A stretch of DNA of 64,000 bases from an uncultured Oscillospiraceae bacterium (GCA_900541975.1 UQLR01000002.1:62001-126000), one strand, 5' to 3'; numbered from the stretch's first letter, positions 7,830 to 16,812 are shown. The notes: generated from the letters alone by a model not told the origin. Program-made: numbers and translations.

Positions 7830-8765
7830 ATGAAGATAAAAAGACAGCTGTGTCCTGCCAAGCGGGATACGGCCGTTGCCCTTGGTTTTTTTGATGGGGT
7901 GCATAGGGGGCATCAGGCTGTTTTGCAGCAGGCTGTTTTCTGCAAAACAGACGCGCTTGTACCGGCGGCGTTTACTTTTTTAAAAAGTCCGCAGGCGCAA
8001 TTGCGCAAAAAAGAAGCACCCGCCCTGCTGACGATGCAACAAAAGGAAGCCCTGTTTGCAGAAAGCGGGATAGAGCTTTTATACACAGTGGACTTCCGGC
8101 AGGTTATGCTGCTTTCCCCTTATGATTTTGTCGAAGAGGTGTTGGTACGCACGCTGCGTGCCAAAAAAGTGTTTTGCGGTTTTAATTACCATTTTGGCAG
8201 CGGAGGAAAGGCAGACGCGCATATACTGTCGGAGATTTGCCGGGAATTTTCCATAGAAGTAGTGTCTGTGCCGCCTGTTTTGTATAAAGATGCGCCCGTC
8301 AGCTCTACCAGAATCCGCAAGGCGCTGATGCAGGGCGATATTGACGATGCAACCCAGATGCTTGGCCGGCCGTTTGCCTTTGATTTTGCCGTGCAAAAGG
8401 GAAACCAGCTTGGCAGGCGCCTGCATACGCCTACTTTTAACCAGCCTTTTCCCGCCGGCTTTGTTTTGCCGCGGTTTGGTGTGTATGCCACGGCGGTTTG
8501 TCTGGAGGATGGCCTGCGGTGCGGCGTTACCAATATAGGCATGCGGCCTACGGTAGGCGCAGTGTCGCCTTTGGCGGAAACATGGATGCCGCAGGATACC
8601 TGCGGCGAGCTGTATGGAAAGAAAATAGAGGTTCAGCTGCTGGCGTTTTTGCGCGATGAAAAAAAGTTTGAAAGCCTGGAGCAGCTGCAAAGCGCGATTT
8701 TAAAAGACGGGTGCCGGGCGCAGCGTGTTTTTGCCCAGTACATGGAAAAGAAACCGGGAAAATGA
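7830..8765 (+). CDS. ribF: Bifunctional riboflavin kinase / FAD synthetase
   Basis: A 311-residue enzyme that makes FMN from riboflavin and then FAD. The N-terminal nucleotidyltransferase domain has GFFDGVHRGHQ (about residues 18-28, the HxGH-type site) and CGFNYHFGSGG and PVSSTRIR; the C-terminal kinase domain has GNQLGRRL and NIGMRPTV. The usual GFPTAN of the kinase site reads HTPTFN, keeping the Pro-Thr pair. The terminator stem begins inside the last five codons. It is probably the last gene of a Nudix-membrane protein-ribF operon. Confidence 0.93.
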   Translation: MKIKRQLCPAKRDTAVALGFFDGVHRGHQAVLQQAVFCKTDALVPAAFTFLKSPQAQLRKKEAPALLTMQQKEALFAESGIELLYTVDFRQVMLLSPYDFVEEVLVRTLRAKKVFCGFNYHFGSGGKADAHILSEICREFSIEVVSVPPVLYKDAPVSSTRIRKALMQGDIDDATQMLGRPFAFDFAVQKGNQLGRRLHTPTFNQPFPAGFVLPRFGVYATAVCLEDGLRCGVTNIGMRPTVGAVSPLAETWMPQDTCGELYGKKIEVQLLAFLRDEKKFESLEQLQSAILKDGCRAQRVFAQYMEKKPGK

Positions 8766-8785
8766 AGGGTTTTTTCCCGGTTTTA
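8751..8785 (+). terminator. Intrinsic terminator overlapping the ribF stop
   Basis: AAACCGGGAAAA (8751-8762) pairs with TTTTTCCCGGTTT (within 8770-8784) and runs into T-rich sequence. The left arm lies in the final ribF codons. Confidence 0.8.
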
Positions 8786-8787
8786 TT

Positions 8788-8815
8788 TGTAAATTGTCTG
8801 GTTCTATGATAAAAT
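8788..8815 (+). promoter_or_regulatory. Possible purL promoter
   Basis: TTGTAA (8788-8793) and TAAAAT (8810-8815) are 16 bases apart, directly after the ribF terminator. There is no room for a purine riboswitch in the 84-base gap. Confidence 0.4.
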
Positions 8816-8849
8816 ACAAAAATAAATTGAACATTACGGGGGTTGTACA

Positions 8850-11800
8850 ATGTCAAACGTCATAAGATTGTTTGTAGAAAAAAGAAAAGGCTTTGACGTA
8901 GAGGCTTCGCAAATGCTATGGGATCTGCGCCACAATTTGGGGCTGAAATGTATAGAGGGCCTGCGGCTGATCAACCGTTATGACGTGGCGGGGTTAAGCC
9001 GCGAGGACTTTGAAAAGGCAAGGGGGACGATTTTTTCCGAACCCAATCAGGACGTTACCTTTGAAGAGAACCTTCCTGTGGAGGAAGAGGATCTGGTTTT
9101 TGCCATGGAATACCTGCCTGGGCAGTACGACCAGCGTGCAGACAGCGCGGCGCAGTGCGTGTCCTTACTGACGCAGGGGGAACGCCCGCAGGTTTTGACA
9201 GCCAGGGTGCTTGTTTTAAAGGGAAAGATCTCAGAGCAGGACTTTCAGAAGGTGCAAAATTACCTGGTAAACCCCGTAGAATCAAGAGTTGCATCGCTTG
9301 AAAAGCCCAAGACGCTGGACATCCCCGTACAAACGCCTGAAAACGTAAAGCGGGTGGAGGGCTTTACCTCCTTTACAGACGAGCAGATGCAGGCGTATTA
9401 TCGCTCCATGGGCTTTGCCATGACGCTTTCCGACCTGGAATTTTGCCGGGCGTATTTTCGCGATGAGGAAAAACGCGACCCCAGTGTAACAGAGCTGCGT
9501 GTGATTGACACCTATTGGTCCGACCACTGCCGCCATACCACCTTTTTGACAAAGCTTGAAAAGATAGAGATTGAGCCAAGCGATATAAGCTCTGTAATCG
9601 AGGGCGCGCTGCAGGCGTATTATGCCGCAAGGGATGAGCTTTACGGAAAAGATACAAAACGGGATATATGTCTGATGGACATGGCGCTTGTGGGCATGAA
9701 GCTTTTGCGCAAGAGAGGGCTGATCCCGGATTTGGACGTAAGCGACGAGATCAACGCCTGCTCTATAGAGGTTCCTGTAACCATCGACGGAAAAACAGAA
9801 AAATGGCTTGTACAGTTTAAAAATGAAACGCATAACCACCCCACGGAAATTGAACCGTTCGGCGGTGCGGCCACCTGCCTGGGCGGCGCAATTCGCGACC
9901 CGCTTTCCGGCCGCGCTTATGTGTACCAGGCCATGCGCGTAACAGGCAGCGGCGACCCAACGGTTGCATTTAAGGACACTATGCCAGGGAAACTGCCTAC
10001 CCGTAAGATTACAACGGGCGCGGCTGCCGGCTACAGCTCTTATGGCAATCAGATCGGGCTTGCAACAGGTCAGGTTACGGAGCTTTACGATCCCGGCTAC
10101 GCTGCAAAAAGAATGGAAATCGGCGCGGTGATCGGCGCCTCTCCAAAAGAAAATGTTGTTCGCGCCGTTCCGCAGCCCGGCGATGTAATCGTCCTTTTAG
10201 GCGGCGCAACGGGCCGCGACGGCTGCGGCGGGGCGACAGGTTCTTCCAAGGCGCATACGCAGCAATCCATAGAAACCTGCGGCGCAGAGGTGCAAAAGGG
10301 GAACCCGCCCACAGAAAGAAAAATACAGCGTTTGTTCCGCGATAAGGCGGTATCTACGCTGATCAAGCGCTGCAACGATTTTGGCGCGGGCGGCGTGTGT
10401 GTGGCTATTGGTGAACTGGCGGACGGCCTGCTGGTTGATTTAGACAAAGTCACAAAAAAATATGAAGGGCTAGACGGTACGGAGCTTGCAATATCTGAAT
10501 CGCAGGAGCGCATGGCGGTTGTGCTTGCAAAGGAAGATGTAGAAACTTTTGTACGCCTTGCGCGCAGGGAAAACCTGCAGGCGACGGCTGTAGCGGTCGT
10601 TACACAGGAGCCGCGCCTTACCATGCGCTGGCGTGGGGATATGGTTGTGAGCCTGAGCCGGGCGTTTTTAAATACTAACGGTGTAACGCAAAGGGCAAGT
10701 GCACGCATTGCGGCAGTAAGCAAAGAAGACAATTACAGAACGGCGGTGCCTGTGGCTTTGCAGAAGATGGATACGGCGCAGGCGTTTGTTGAAAACCTGA
10801 AGCGGTTGGAAGTTTGCAGCCAGATCGGTTTAAGCGAGCGGTTTGACGCAAGTATTGGGGCGGCAACAGTAAATATGCCGTTTGGCGGAGCGTACCAGCT
10901 TACGCCCGAAGAGGCCATGGTGGCAAAGCTCCCGCTTTTAAAAGGGGAAACAGACGACGCTACGGCGATGAGCTACGGCTATATTCCGGGGATTGCACGC
11001 TGGAGTCCGTTCCACGGCGCGGCCTGGGCGGTGGTGGAATCACTTTCCAAGCTGCTCGCCGCCGGAGCGCAGCCGCTTTCGGCAAGGCTTACCTTTCAGG
11101 AATATTTTGAACGCTTATACGATAAACCGGAGCGCTGGGGGAAGCCTGCCGCCGCGCTTTTAGGCGCCATGCAGGCGCAGCTTGCGCTTGGCGTCCCCTC
11201 TATTGGAGGCAAGGACAGTATGTCCGGTTCATTTGAAAATTTGGATGTTCCTCCCACACTGGTTAGTTTCGCGGTTGCCATGACAAAGGCTTCCAGAACC
11301 ATTTCGGCGGCGTTTAAAAAGGCGGGGTCATGCGTTTTGTATGTGCCCGCGCCGGAGGATAAAGAAACCGGTATGCCACACTGGGAAAAGCTAAAGGCCA
11401 TGTATAAGGCCGTATATGCGCTGCTGGAGGAAAAGCAGGTGCTGTCTGCCTCTGTATTGCGGGAAGGAGGCGCGGCTGCGGCCGTTTGCAGAATGTGTTT
11501 TGGCAACCAGGTTGGTTTTACGTTTGACCATACCCTTACAGACCGGGAGCTTTTTGCACCGTACAGCGGCGGAATCATCTTAGAACTGGCGCCCGGCGCC
11601 TGTCTTAAAAAAGAGATAGAGCAGTATGTACTGGGCGTTACAACAAAAGAAAAAACCGTATGCCTTGCAGGGCATACGTTTGATATGGAAGCCTTGAAAA
11701 GGGCATGGGAGGAAAAGCTGGAAAAGGTCTTCCCCACAAAGGCGGATTGTCCCAAAATGGCGTATGAAATCCCCCTTTACAATCAGCGCAGCAAAAAAGC

Positions 11801-12617
11801 CCCCGCAATAAAGGCGGCAAAGCCCAGGGTGTTTATCCCGGCTTTTCCCGGAACAAACTGTGAAGTAGACACGGCCAGAGCCTTTGAAAAGGCGGGCGCG
11901 CAGCCGGAGCTGCTGGTTGTAAAGAACCTGACGCCCGCAGATATAGAAGAAACGATTCTTCAAATGGAAAAGATGATCCGGCAGGCCCAGATCATTATGC
12001 TGCCCGGCGGATTCAGCGGTGGGGATGAGCCGGCCGGCTCAGGAAAATTTATTGCCACAACGCTGCGCAACCCGCGTGTGGCCAACGCCGTTATGGAGCT
12101 GCTGCAGCAGCGTGACGGGCTGATGCTCGGAATTTGCAACGGTTTTCAGGCGTTGATCAAGCTTGGGCTTGTCCCATATGGAAAAATTACCGAAATCACC
12201 GAAAAGGACCCCACCCTTACGTTTAATACAGTCGGCAGGCATATTTCACACATGGCGTATATGAGAGTTACGTCTGTAAAATCCCCCTGGCTCGCAAAGG
12301 TGAACGCGGGCGATGTATTCGCCGTACCGGTGTCACATGGGGAGGGGCGGTTTGTAGCCGATGACGAAACGCTTAAAAAACTGATTGAAAACGGGCAGGT
12401 CGCTACGCAGTATGTAGATTTAAACGGGGCTCCGTCTGACGATATACGCTACAATGTCAATGGGTCTGTCTGCGCGATAGAGGGAATCACAAGCCCGGAC
12501 GGAAGAATTTTTGGGAAAATGGGCCATTCCGAGCGCAAGGGTGAAAACCTGTATGCGAATGTACCGTTTGAAAAGGACCAGAAAATTTTTGAAAGCGGCG
12601 TAGCCTATTTTAAATAA
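8850..12617 (+). CDS. purL: Phosphoribosylformylglycinamidine synthase, single-chain form
   Basis: A 1255-residue enzyme that amidates FGAR to FGAM in purine synthesis. It has a PurS-like N-terminal part, two AIRS-type synthetase halves (motifs such as VIDTYWSDHCRHTTF and FKNETHNHPTEIEPFGGAATCLGG) and a C-terminal glutaminase with nucleophile Cys1096 (LGICNGFQ) and catalytic His1163 (VSHGEGRF). In most Firmicutes this activity is split into PurS, PurL and PurQ; the fused form is known from proteobacteria and some Clostridia. It stands alone here, with no other pur genes nearby, between terminators. Confidence 0.95.
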   Translation: MSNVIRLFVEKRKGFDVEASQMLWDLRHNLGLKCIEGLRLINRYDVAGLSREDFEKARGTIFSEPNQDVTFEENLPVEEEDLVFAMEYLPGQYDQRADSAAQCVSLLTQGERPQVLTARVLVLKGKISEQDFQKVQNYLVNPVESRVASLEKPKTLDIPVQTPENVKRVEGFTSFTDEQMQAYYRSMGFAMTLSDLEFCRAYFRDEEKRDPSVTELRVIDTYWSDHCRHTTFLTKLEKIEIEPSDISSVIEGALQAYYAARDELYGKDTKRDICLMDMALVGMKLLRKRGLIPDLDVSDEINACSIEVPVTIDGKTEKWLVQFKNETHNHPTEIEPFGGAATCLGGAIRDPLSGRAYVYQAMRVTGSGDPTVAFKDTMPGKLPTRKITTGAAAGYSSYGNQIGLATGQVTELYDPGYAAKRMEIGAVIGASPKENVVRAVPQPGDVIVLLGGATGRDGCGGATGSSKAHTQQSIETCGAEVQKGNPPTERKIQRLFRDKAVSTLIKRCNDFGAGGVCVAIGELADGLLVDLDKVTKKYEGLDGTELAISESQERMAVVLAKEDVETFVRLARRENLQATAVAVVTQEPRLTMRWRGDMVVSLSRAFLNTNGVTQRASARIAAVSKEDNYRTAVPVALQKMDTAQAFVENLKRLEVCSQIGLSERFDASIGAATVNMPFGGAYQLTPEEAMVAKLPLLKGETDDATAMSYGYIPGIARWSPFHGAAWAVVESLSKLLAAGAQPLSARLTFQEYFERLYDKPERWGKPAAALLGAMQAQLALGVPSIGGKDSMSGSFENLDVPPTLVSFAVAMTKASRTISAAFKKAGSCVLYVPAPEDKETGMPHWEKLKAMYKAVYALLEEKQVLSASVLREGGAAAAVCRMCFGNQVGFTFDHTLTDRELFAPYSGGIILELAPGACLKKEIEQYVLGVTTKEKTVCLAGHTFDMEALKRAWEEKLEKVFPTKADCPKMAYEIPLYNQRSKKAPAIKAAKPRVFIPAFPGTNCEVDTARAFEKAGAQPELLVVKNLTPADIEETILQMEKMIRQAQIIMLPGGFSGGDEPAGSGKFIATTLRNPRVANAVMELLQQRDGLMLGICNGFQALIKLGLVPYGKITEITEKDPTLTFNTVGRHISHMAYMRVTSVKSPWLAKVNAGDVFAVPVSHGEGRFVADDETLKKLIENGQVATQYVDLNGAPSDDIRYNVNGSVCAIEGITSPDGRIFGKMGHSERKGENLYANVPFEKDQKIFESGVAYFK

Positions 12618-12638
12618 GCGTTAAGCTGTACCAAAGAC

Positions 12639-12685
12639 AAAAAAGCCCGCAAACCTGCAGTTTTTTGCAGGTTTGCGGGCTTTTT
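12639..12685. terminator. Strong bidirectional terminator
   Basis: A 20-bp stem, with AAAAAGCCCGC (from 12640) pairing to GCGGGCTTTTT (to 12685) and a six-T loop. It serves purL on the + strand and the 148-residue protein gene on the minus strand. Confidence 0.92.
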
Positions 12686-12694
12686 GCTTAAAAG

Positions 12695-13141
12695 CTAGGA
12701 AAAAGAAGCGGGAATCTGGTCTGTAATAAAGGCCGCATGCGCCTTAATAAAGTCGGTCAGCATGGCGTTTGCGCCTGCTTTTCGGTATGTTCGCCGCACG
12801 CAGGTGTCATCCGGCAGAAAATAAACAACCTCCAAAACCCAGGGAACCAACAAAAGCTGCGTGTTATATTCATAGCTGTTGGCCCAGGACTCCAGATTGT
12901 AAAGTTCTTTTGCGCCGGATACATCCGGGAATTTCATCTCAATTTCCTTCCAGTAGGTATGGTCCATATTTACATATTGGATTTTTGCCTGTGCAGATAC
13001 GGCCTGTGGGAAAGAAATCTGCGCATTGGTATTTGTAAAGTTCAGGCCGTCTGGGCTCAACAGCAAAAAGGTAAGAAAAAAGGAGAACAAAAATAAAAGG
13101 AAAAAGAAAACAACTGCATAAACACGCTTTTTCTTTCGCAT
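12695..13141 (-). CDS. Membrane-anchored protein of unknown function, paralogue 2
   Basis: A 148-residue protein with a Lys/Arg start (MRKKKR), one membrane segment (about residues 7-29) and a roughly 115-residue outer domain. The start at 13141 follows AGAGGGC; a longer frame has no site. The outer domain is clearly related to that of the next protein upstream (13318-13782): both keep W.EI.M, PD...AKELY.LESW.N.Y.Y, PW.L.V.YFL and AFIKAH-like positions (FIKAH in both). I do not recognise the family. It is separated by 176 bases from its paralogue and may or may not be in the same transcript. Confidence 0.7.
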   Translation of the reverse strand: MRKKKRVYAVVFFFLLFLFSFFLTFLLLSPDGLNFTNTNAQISFPQAVSAQAKIQYVNMDHTYWKEIEMKFPDVSGAKELYNLESWANSYEYNTQLLLVPWVLEVVYFLPDDTCVRRTYRKAGANAMLTDFIKAHAAFITDQIPASFS

Positions 13142-13317
13142 AATAAGCCCTCTTTTTCTAAATCTGCAATACGCTGTGCGCAAGGGTGATAAACAAGCTT
13201 TTTAAAACAACCTAAAGGGCAGAATTTTCATAAGCCAACCGCCCGTACAAACAGGGTGGCCTGCCGGGTAAAGCGCCAAAGCGCAGCAGAGCAGTTGCTT
13301 TATAAACTGGAAAAGGC

Positions 13318-13782
13318 TTATGTAAAGTCCGGGTTGTTTAAAACTTTTTCGGTTACATAGGGTGTATGCGCTTTAATAAATGCGGAAAGCACTTCGCCGG
13401 CGCCCCGCTTTTGATATTCCCGCGTGACACGGCCGCCGCCGTCTAAAAAGTATTCGACCTTCAGTCCCCAGGGAATGCACTGCAGCTCTTTGTCATAATC
13501 GTAAGCGTTTACCCAGCTTTCCAGGGTATACAGCTCTTTTGCCGCAGCCTGGTCGGGCAGCTCCATGGTGATTTCATACCAGGTTATTTCGTCGACGGTC
13601 GTATAATAAAATTTTGCCTGTGCAGCATGCGCGTTTGGAAAATCAATAGCGGCAGATGAAAACGAAGAAGCAAAGGAAAACAACCGCCCTGCTTCAAAAA
13701 ACAGGTAAATCCCCGCTGCAGAAGCAAAAAACAAAATGCACAAGGCGGTAATAAAAAGCACCCGTTTTTTCTTTGTTTTCAA
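13318..13782 (-). CDS. Membrane-anchored protein of unknown function, paralogue 1
   Basis: A 154-residue protein beginning with a Lys-rich tail (LKTKKKR), one membrane segment (about 8-28) and a soluble outer domain of about 115 residues that matches the outer domain of the 12695-13141 protein over most of its length. A TTG start at 13782 is chosen because AGAGGTG lies just ahead and directly behind the stop of the preceding gene; the ATG at 13818 lies inside that gene. Sixteen bases separate the two genes, so they are probably one transcript. The function is unknown. Confidence 0.68.
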   Translation of the reverse strand: MKTKKKRVLFITALCILFFASAAGIYLFFEAGRLFSFASSFSSAAIDFPNAHAAQAKFYYTTVDEITWYEITMELPDQAAAKELYTLESWVNAYDYDKELQCIPWGLKVEYFLDGGGRVTREYQKRGAGEVLSAFIKAHTPYVTEKVLNNPDFT

Positions 13783-13798
13783 AATACATGCACCTCTT

Positions 13799-14629
13799 TT
13801 ATGCAACCGGCGTTTCAAACGTGTGCGGAATGGTTATGCCGCCCTGTGTGTAAAAAATATCATAATGCAGCATAAGCGTTCCATTGTCAGAAAGCGTAAT
13901 ATACTGGTCGCCTATTTCATAATCGGTGGATTGCAAAAACGGGAGCGCAGTCTGCAGCTTTTCATGGCTTCCGGACAGCGAAAGGTTTTTGCCTGTGTAG
14001 CCGTCGTACCGGCCGCGGTTAAAGGCATGCCAGGCGTATATGGAACCATCGGCTGCGCATACCCACACAACACAGTCATCATCTGTTTTTATTCCGTTTA
14101 AAAAAGAAGAATAATTTACATAGTAAATATAATCCTGCGTTAATTCCATATCTTTATAAGTATATTGCCGGGAGTCTTTGCCAAAAACGGAAGAGATATA
14201 GGCATCTGCTTTATTTTTAGCATTTTCTTGACTAATGATGGCACCAGGAGATGCAGGCGTTTCTTTTGTAGAATAATCAGCTTTATAGCCGCAAAGCAAG
14301 TCAGAATTATAAAGGAAGATATATTCATTGCCGCTGGTATCGTTATAAACATCGTAGGTACCATAGTTGTCGCTTCGACTGTTTACAGGGGAATCCTTTA
14401 TATTCATGGTTTCCTCGTACGTCAGCGTTCCGCTATTCTTCCCGTTAAGTGTAATCTGTTTTGTTGCATTTATTTTGTTAGCGTGGACAATGCTTCCAAA
14501 TGCGTCTTGGATCGTGTTTTGTCCGGTGCCTGAAAGGGAAAATCCGCATAATCCACCAATACAAAGAACGAGAAATATAATTAATACATTACGGATGATA
14601 TGCTTTTTCTTTGTATTTGCTGTTGACAT
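13799..14629 (-). CDS. Membrane-anchored extracytoplasmic protein of unknown function
   Basis: A 276-residue protein with a basic start (TKKKHIIRN), one membrane segment (about residues 13-33) and an outer domain of about 240 residues rich in Tyr, Asn, Asp and Ser. The stretch AKNKADAYISSVFG followed by alternating strands and a WVCAADGSIYAWHAF segment resembles the PepSY/YcdB-like fold by pattern, which is a weak inference. It follows the secreted lectin/caspase-like gene by 35 bases and is followed 16 bases later by a second anchored protein, so the three probably form an operon. Base composition is AT-richer than the surrounding housekeeping genes. Confidence 0.7.
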   Translation of the reverse strand: MSTANTKKKHIIRNVLIIFLVLCIGGLCGFSLSGTGQNTIQDAFGSIVHANKINATKQITLNGKNSGTLTYEETMNIKDSPVNSRSDNYGTYDVYNDTSGNEYIFLYNSDLLCGYKADYSTKETPASPGAIISQENAKNKADAYISSVFGKDSRQYTYKDMELTQDYIYYVNYSSFLNGIKTDDDCVVWVCAADGSIYAWHAFNRGRYDGYTGKNLSLSGSHEKLQTALPFLQSTDYEIGDQYITLSDNGTLMLHYDIFYTQGGITIPHTFETPVA

Positions 14630-14664
14630 ATTTATACCTCCTATAATATAAAAAATTAAATTAT

Positions 14665-15765
14665 TTAACTATGTGATAATTGCTGCTTTATATCGCCTTT
14701 TCGATAATAACTACCACAATAGGACCAGTAATTTGCATGCTCAATTGCTTCGTCTATGATTGCGCCAGAATCGCCAATTTTATCAAAAAAGCTTTTCGTC
14801 CAATGTGTAGATTTACTTGTGGAAATCTTTTCTGTCCAACCTATTGCAAAATGGGCTCCTTTTCCAATAGCGGAGTCAATTAAATTTCCATATGCAGAAG
14901 AAGTTTTCCCCGTATCACAGCCACATGCAATAAACACCCGTAAAGAAGAAAGTTTATTATAAGGGAATGTATCTATATCGTTTTTTGCAGAAAAAATACC
15001 TGTTATTTGACCGGCTCCATTGTAAAAAGCAATTCTTCCAGATTCCCCATGTGTATTAATTACTAGTATGTCCGTAGTACTCATAGCCAATGAAAAAGTA
15101 CTTTTAGCAGGGTTTATATTTGTTGTGCCTGTGTAGCCCATTCGATTTTCGACACAATTTAAGATATCGGAATCAGATGCAGTGGTATCAAAATTTGTAT
15201 ACCTGGTACTGAAAATATCTGCGTCCCCATGGCTGGCTTTTTCAAGTGACCATAAAGCCTTACTGTCATATGTGGAAGTATTTCCCAAGACAACCTTGTT
15301 TCCTGCAGTGCTGCTCATGACATACATTCCGCTGTTCTTGACAAAATAAGTACCTGGCAATTGGCTGCTTGTATTTCTGATAAGCGTAAAATCCTGATAA
15401 GAAGTATTGGACTCTGCTTGTATTTGAATGTTACTTCCATTCCTGTTCATAGCAAAACCCGTGGCATGTTTGGGTCTAAGCTTATAGACGCCGTTGCCCT
15501 TATGGACTAAGGTGAATTTTTGATTATTTGCGCCATGAAAAGCATATAAAATAACATTTGTTCCATTAAAAGTATTTGCGTTATATACATCCATATATTT
15601 TCCATTTGAAGCGTTTTTTAAATAATACGTTTCACCTGCCCGAATTCCAATGGTTTCTGCCGCAGAAGTGGATATGGGGAAAGCTTGTATGCAGAAAAAA
15701 ACAAGAATAGCACAGACAAAAGCACGAAGAAAAAATATTTTTTTCTGTAAAAAAGTGTTCCGCAT
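14665..15765 (-). CDS. Secreted ricin-type lectin / caspase-like (clan CD) protein
   Basis: A 366-residue protein with a signal peptide (basic start, hydrophobic residues 10-30, likely cleavage after about Ala36), then a beta-trefoil lectin-like region (about 40-175) with NASNGKYMDVYNAN and repeated F-T-L strand endings typical of ricin B domains. The C-terminal part (about 225-345) has a His motif, LVINTHGESGRI (His239), and a Cys motif, VFIACGCDTGK (Cys281), 42 residues later, each after a hydrophobic strand. That order and spacing is the catalytic dyad layout of caspase-like (CHAT, gingipain, C80) proteases. The start at 15765 follows GGGAG; two earlier in-frame ATGs lack a site. It has a consensus promoter, low GC and three membrane-anchored proteins downstream. 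The protease call is inferred from motifs only. Confidence 0.78.
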   Translation of the reverse strand: MRNTFLQKKIFFLRAFVCAILVFFCIQAFPISTSAAETIGIRAGETYYLKNASNGKYMDVYNANTFNGTNVILYAFHGANNQKFTLVHKGNGVYKLRPKHATGFAMNRNGSNIQIQAESNTSYQDFTLIRNTSSQLPGTYFVKNSGMYVMSSTAGNKVVLGNTSTYDSKALWSLEKASHGDADIFSTRYTNFDTTASDSDILNCVENRMGYTGTTNINPAKSTFSLAMSTTDILVINTHGESGRIAFYNGAGQITGIFSAKNDIDTFPYNKLSSLRVFIACGCDTGKTSSAYGNLIDSAIGKGAHFAIGWTEKISTSKSTHWTKSFFDKIGDSGAIIDEAIEHANYWSYCGSYYRKGDIKQQLSHS

Positions 15766-15815
15766 AATGATCAGCTCCCGCATATTTATTTTATACAAAA
15801 CATTTCTATATTATA

Positions 15816-15844
15816 ATTATAAACATAAGATACAAAGATGTCAA
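15816..15844 (-). promoter_or_regulatory. Consensus promoter of the lectin/caspase-like gene
   Basis: On the minus strand TTGACA (15844-15839) and TATAAT (15821-15816) are both exact consensus with a 17-base spacer. Confidence 0.85.
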
Positions 15845-15927
15845 TTATATATATTATCAAATAAAAAAATACACATTACACATATTTTTTGTAGAATATA
15901 CCAAAAAATTATTTTAAACAGCCCTGC

Positions 15928-15969
15928 AAAAAAACACACCCGAGCGGGTTGCATTGCCCCGCTCGGGTG
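15928..15969 (-). terminator. Terminator of the CpXC gene
   Basis: CACCCGAGCGGG (15937-15948) pairs perfectly with CCCGCTCGGGTG (15958-15969); on the minus strand a T-run follows (complement of 15928-15934). Confidence 0.9.
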
Positions 15970-15995
15970 ATAAAAATAAAAAAAGAATTAAAAAA

Positions 15996-16667
15996 TCACT
16001 CTTCCCCGTCTACACCATATTTTCTGTAGCGATACAAAATTTCCTCCGCCCACGGGCGGTCGATTTTTATAAAACCGCGCGCCATACGTTCCCGCCTGGC
16101 AAGCCTTGTAACAATACTGCGCGATTTTTCATATACATCTATACGCGTGCTTTTGACAAACGGCTCGTTTAAATCCTTTGTAAAAAAGGTAAAACCAATA
16201 TTGCCGTCTTCTAAAACAGAAAAATAGCCTTCCCGCACGCTCTTTTTTTCTTCTCGCATAACACAAACTTCCAGCGCCAGCTTTGTAAGCTCTACGGCCA
16301 TATCGTTAAGCCCGGCTTCAAAGATAATAATTTTTTCTTTAAAATCGTTATAAGAAGTTACCAAACGCTTTTTTACAGGCCGAATTTTCACCTTTTCCCG
16401 TTCCAAAATTCTGTCTGTCAGGAGTGTTTTTTCACAATTTGGGATAAAATAAATCATGAAGCGTCTTTTCATATCGTTATATAAAACAGGATACGTAAGC
16501 CGCGCCTGGTAGCCGCAGTGCATGCAGGTATATGTAAATAGTTTGTCGTTTAAAACATCACGGCGCAGCGTGCCGTCTTCAGAGGGGTTGATGCTTTGGT
16601 ATAGAACAACCTTGTTGTGCCCTGCACAGCTGGGGCAATTTACGGTTTTCAGTTCGCTTAAAGACAT
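15996..16667 (-). CDS. CpXC-domain zinc-ribbon protein
   Basis: A 223-residue protein whose N-terminal region has two CXXC pairs, CPSC (Cys11/14) and CMHC (Cys48/51), with the intervening and following strands of the CpXC domain family (Pfam CpXC), including LYNDMKRRFMIYFIP. The rest is helical and charged, with a Phe-rich middle, and has no motif I recognise. The start at 16667 follows GAAAGGAAG; the longer frame runs back through the promoter. CpXC proteins are common in Clostridia; their role is unknown, and a bound metal is an inference from the cysteines. Confidence 0.8.
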   Translation of the reverse strand: MSLSELKTVNCPSCAGHNKVVLYQSINPSEDGTLRRDVLNDKLFTYTCMHCGYQARLTYPVLYNDMKRRFMIYFIPNCEKTLLTDRILEREKVKIRPVKKRLVTSYNDFKEKIIIFEAGLNDMAVELTKLALEVCVMREEKKSVREGYFSVLEDGNIGFTFFTKDLNEPFVKSTRIDVYEKSRSIVTRLARRERMARGFIKIDRPWAEEILYRYRKYGVDGEE

Positions 16668-16717
16668 AAAAGGTCTTCCTTTCAAGGGAAAAATCAAGTA
16701 TAAAGCATAGCGTACAA

Positions 16718-16744
16718 CCAGCCTGTGTGTATAAGACAGGCTGG
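16718..16744 (-). promoter_or_regulatory. Stem-loop in the leader of the CpXC gene
   Basis: CCAGCCTGT (16718-16726) pairs exactly with ACAGGCTGG (16736-16744), between the likely promoter and the start codon at 16667. There is no T-run. It may affect transcript stability or regulation. Confidence 0.4.
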
Positions 16745-16784
16745 CCGCTCCCGGCGTAAAGCAGGGCAGAACTTTATATAAACC

Positions 16785-16812
16785 AGTATAACACAAATCT
16801 TTCCGTTTTGAA
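16785..16812 (-). promoter_or_regulatory. Possible promoter of the CpXC gene
   Basis: On the minus strand TTCAAA (16812-16807) and TATACT (16790-16785) are 16 bases apart, with a TG one base ahead of the -10 box (extended -10). Confidence 0.45.

Noticed and set aside
8079..8690. 203-codon minus-strand frame inside ribF
   Set aside because: Shadow frame; the + strand protein is certain.
8766..8849. Purine riboswitch ahead of purL
   Set aside because: The 84-base gap is mostly the ribF terminator and a promoter; no aptamer core.
9282..9839. 185-codon minus-strand frame inside purL
   Set aside because: Antisense shadow of a highly conserved enzyme with no motif of its own.
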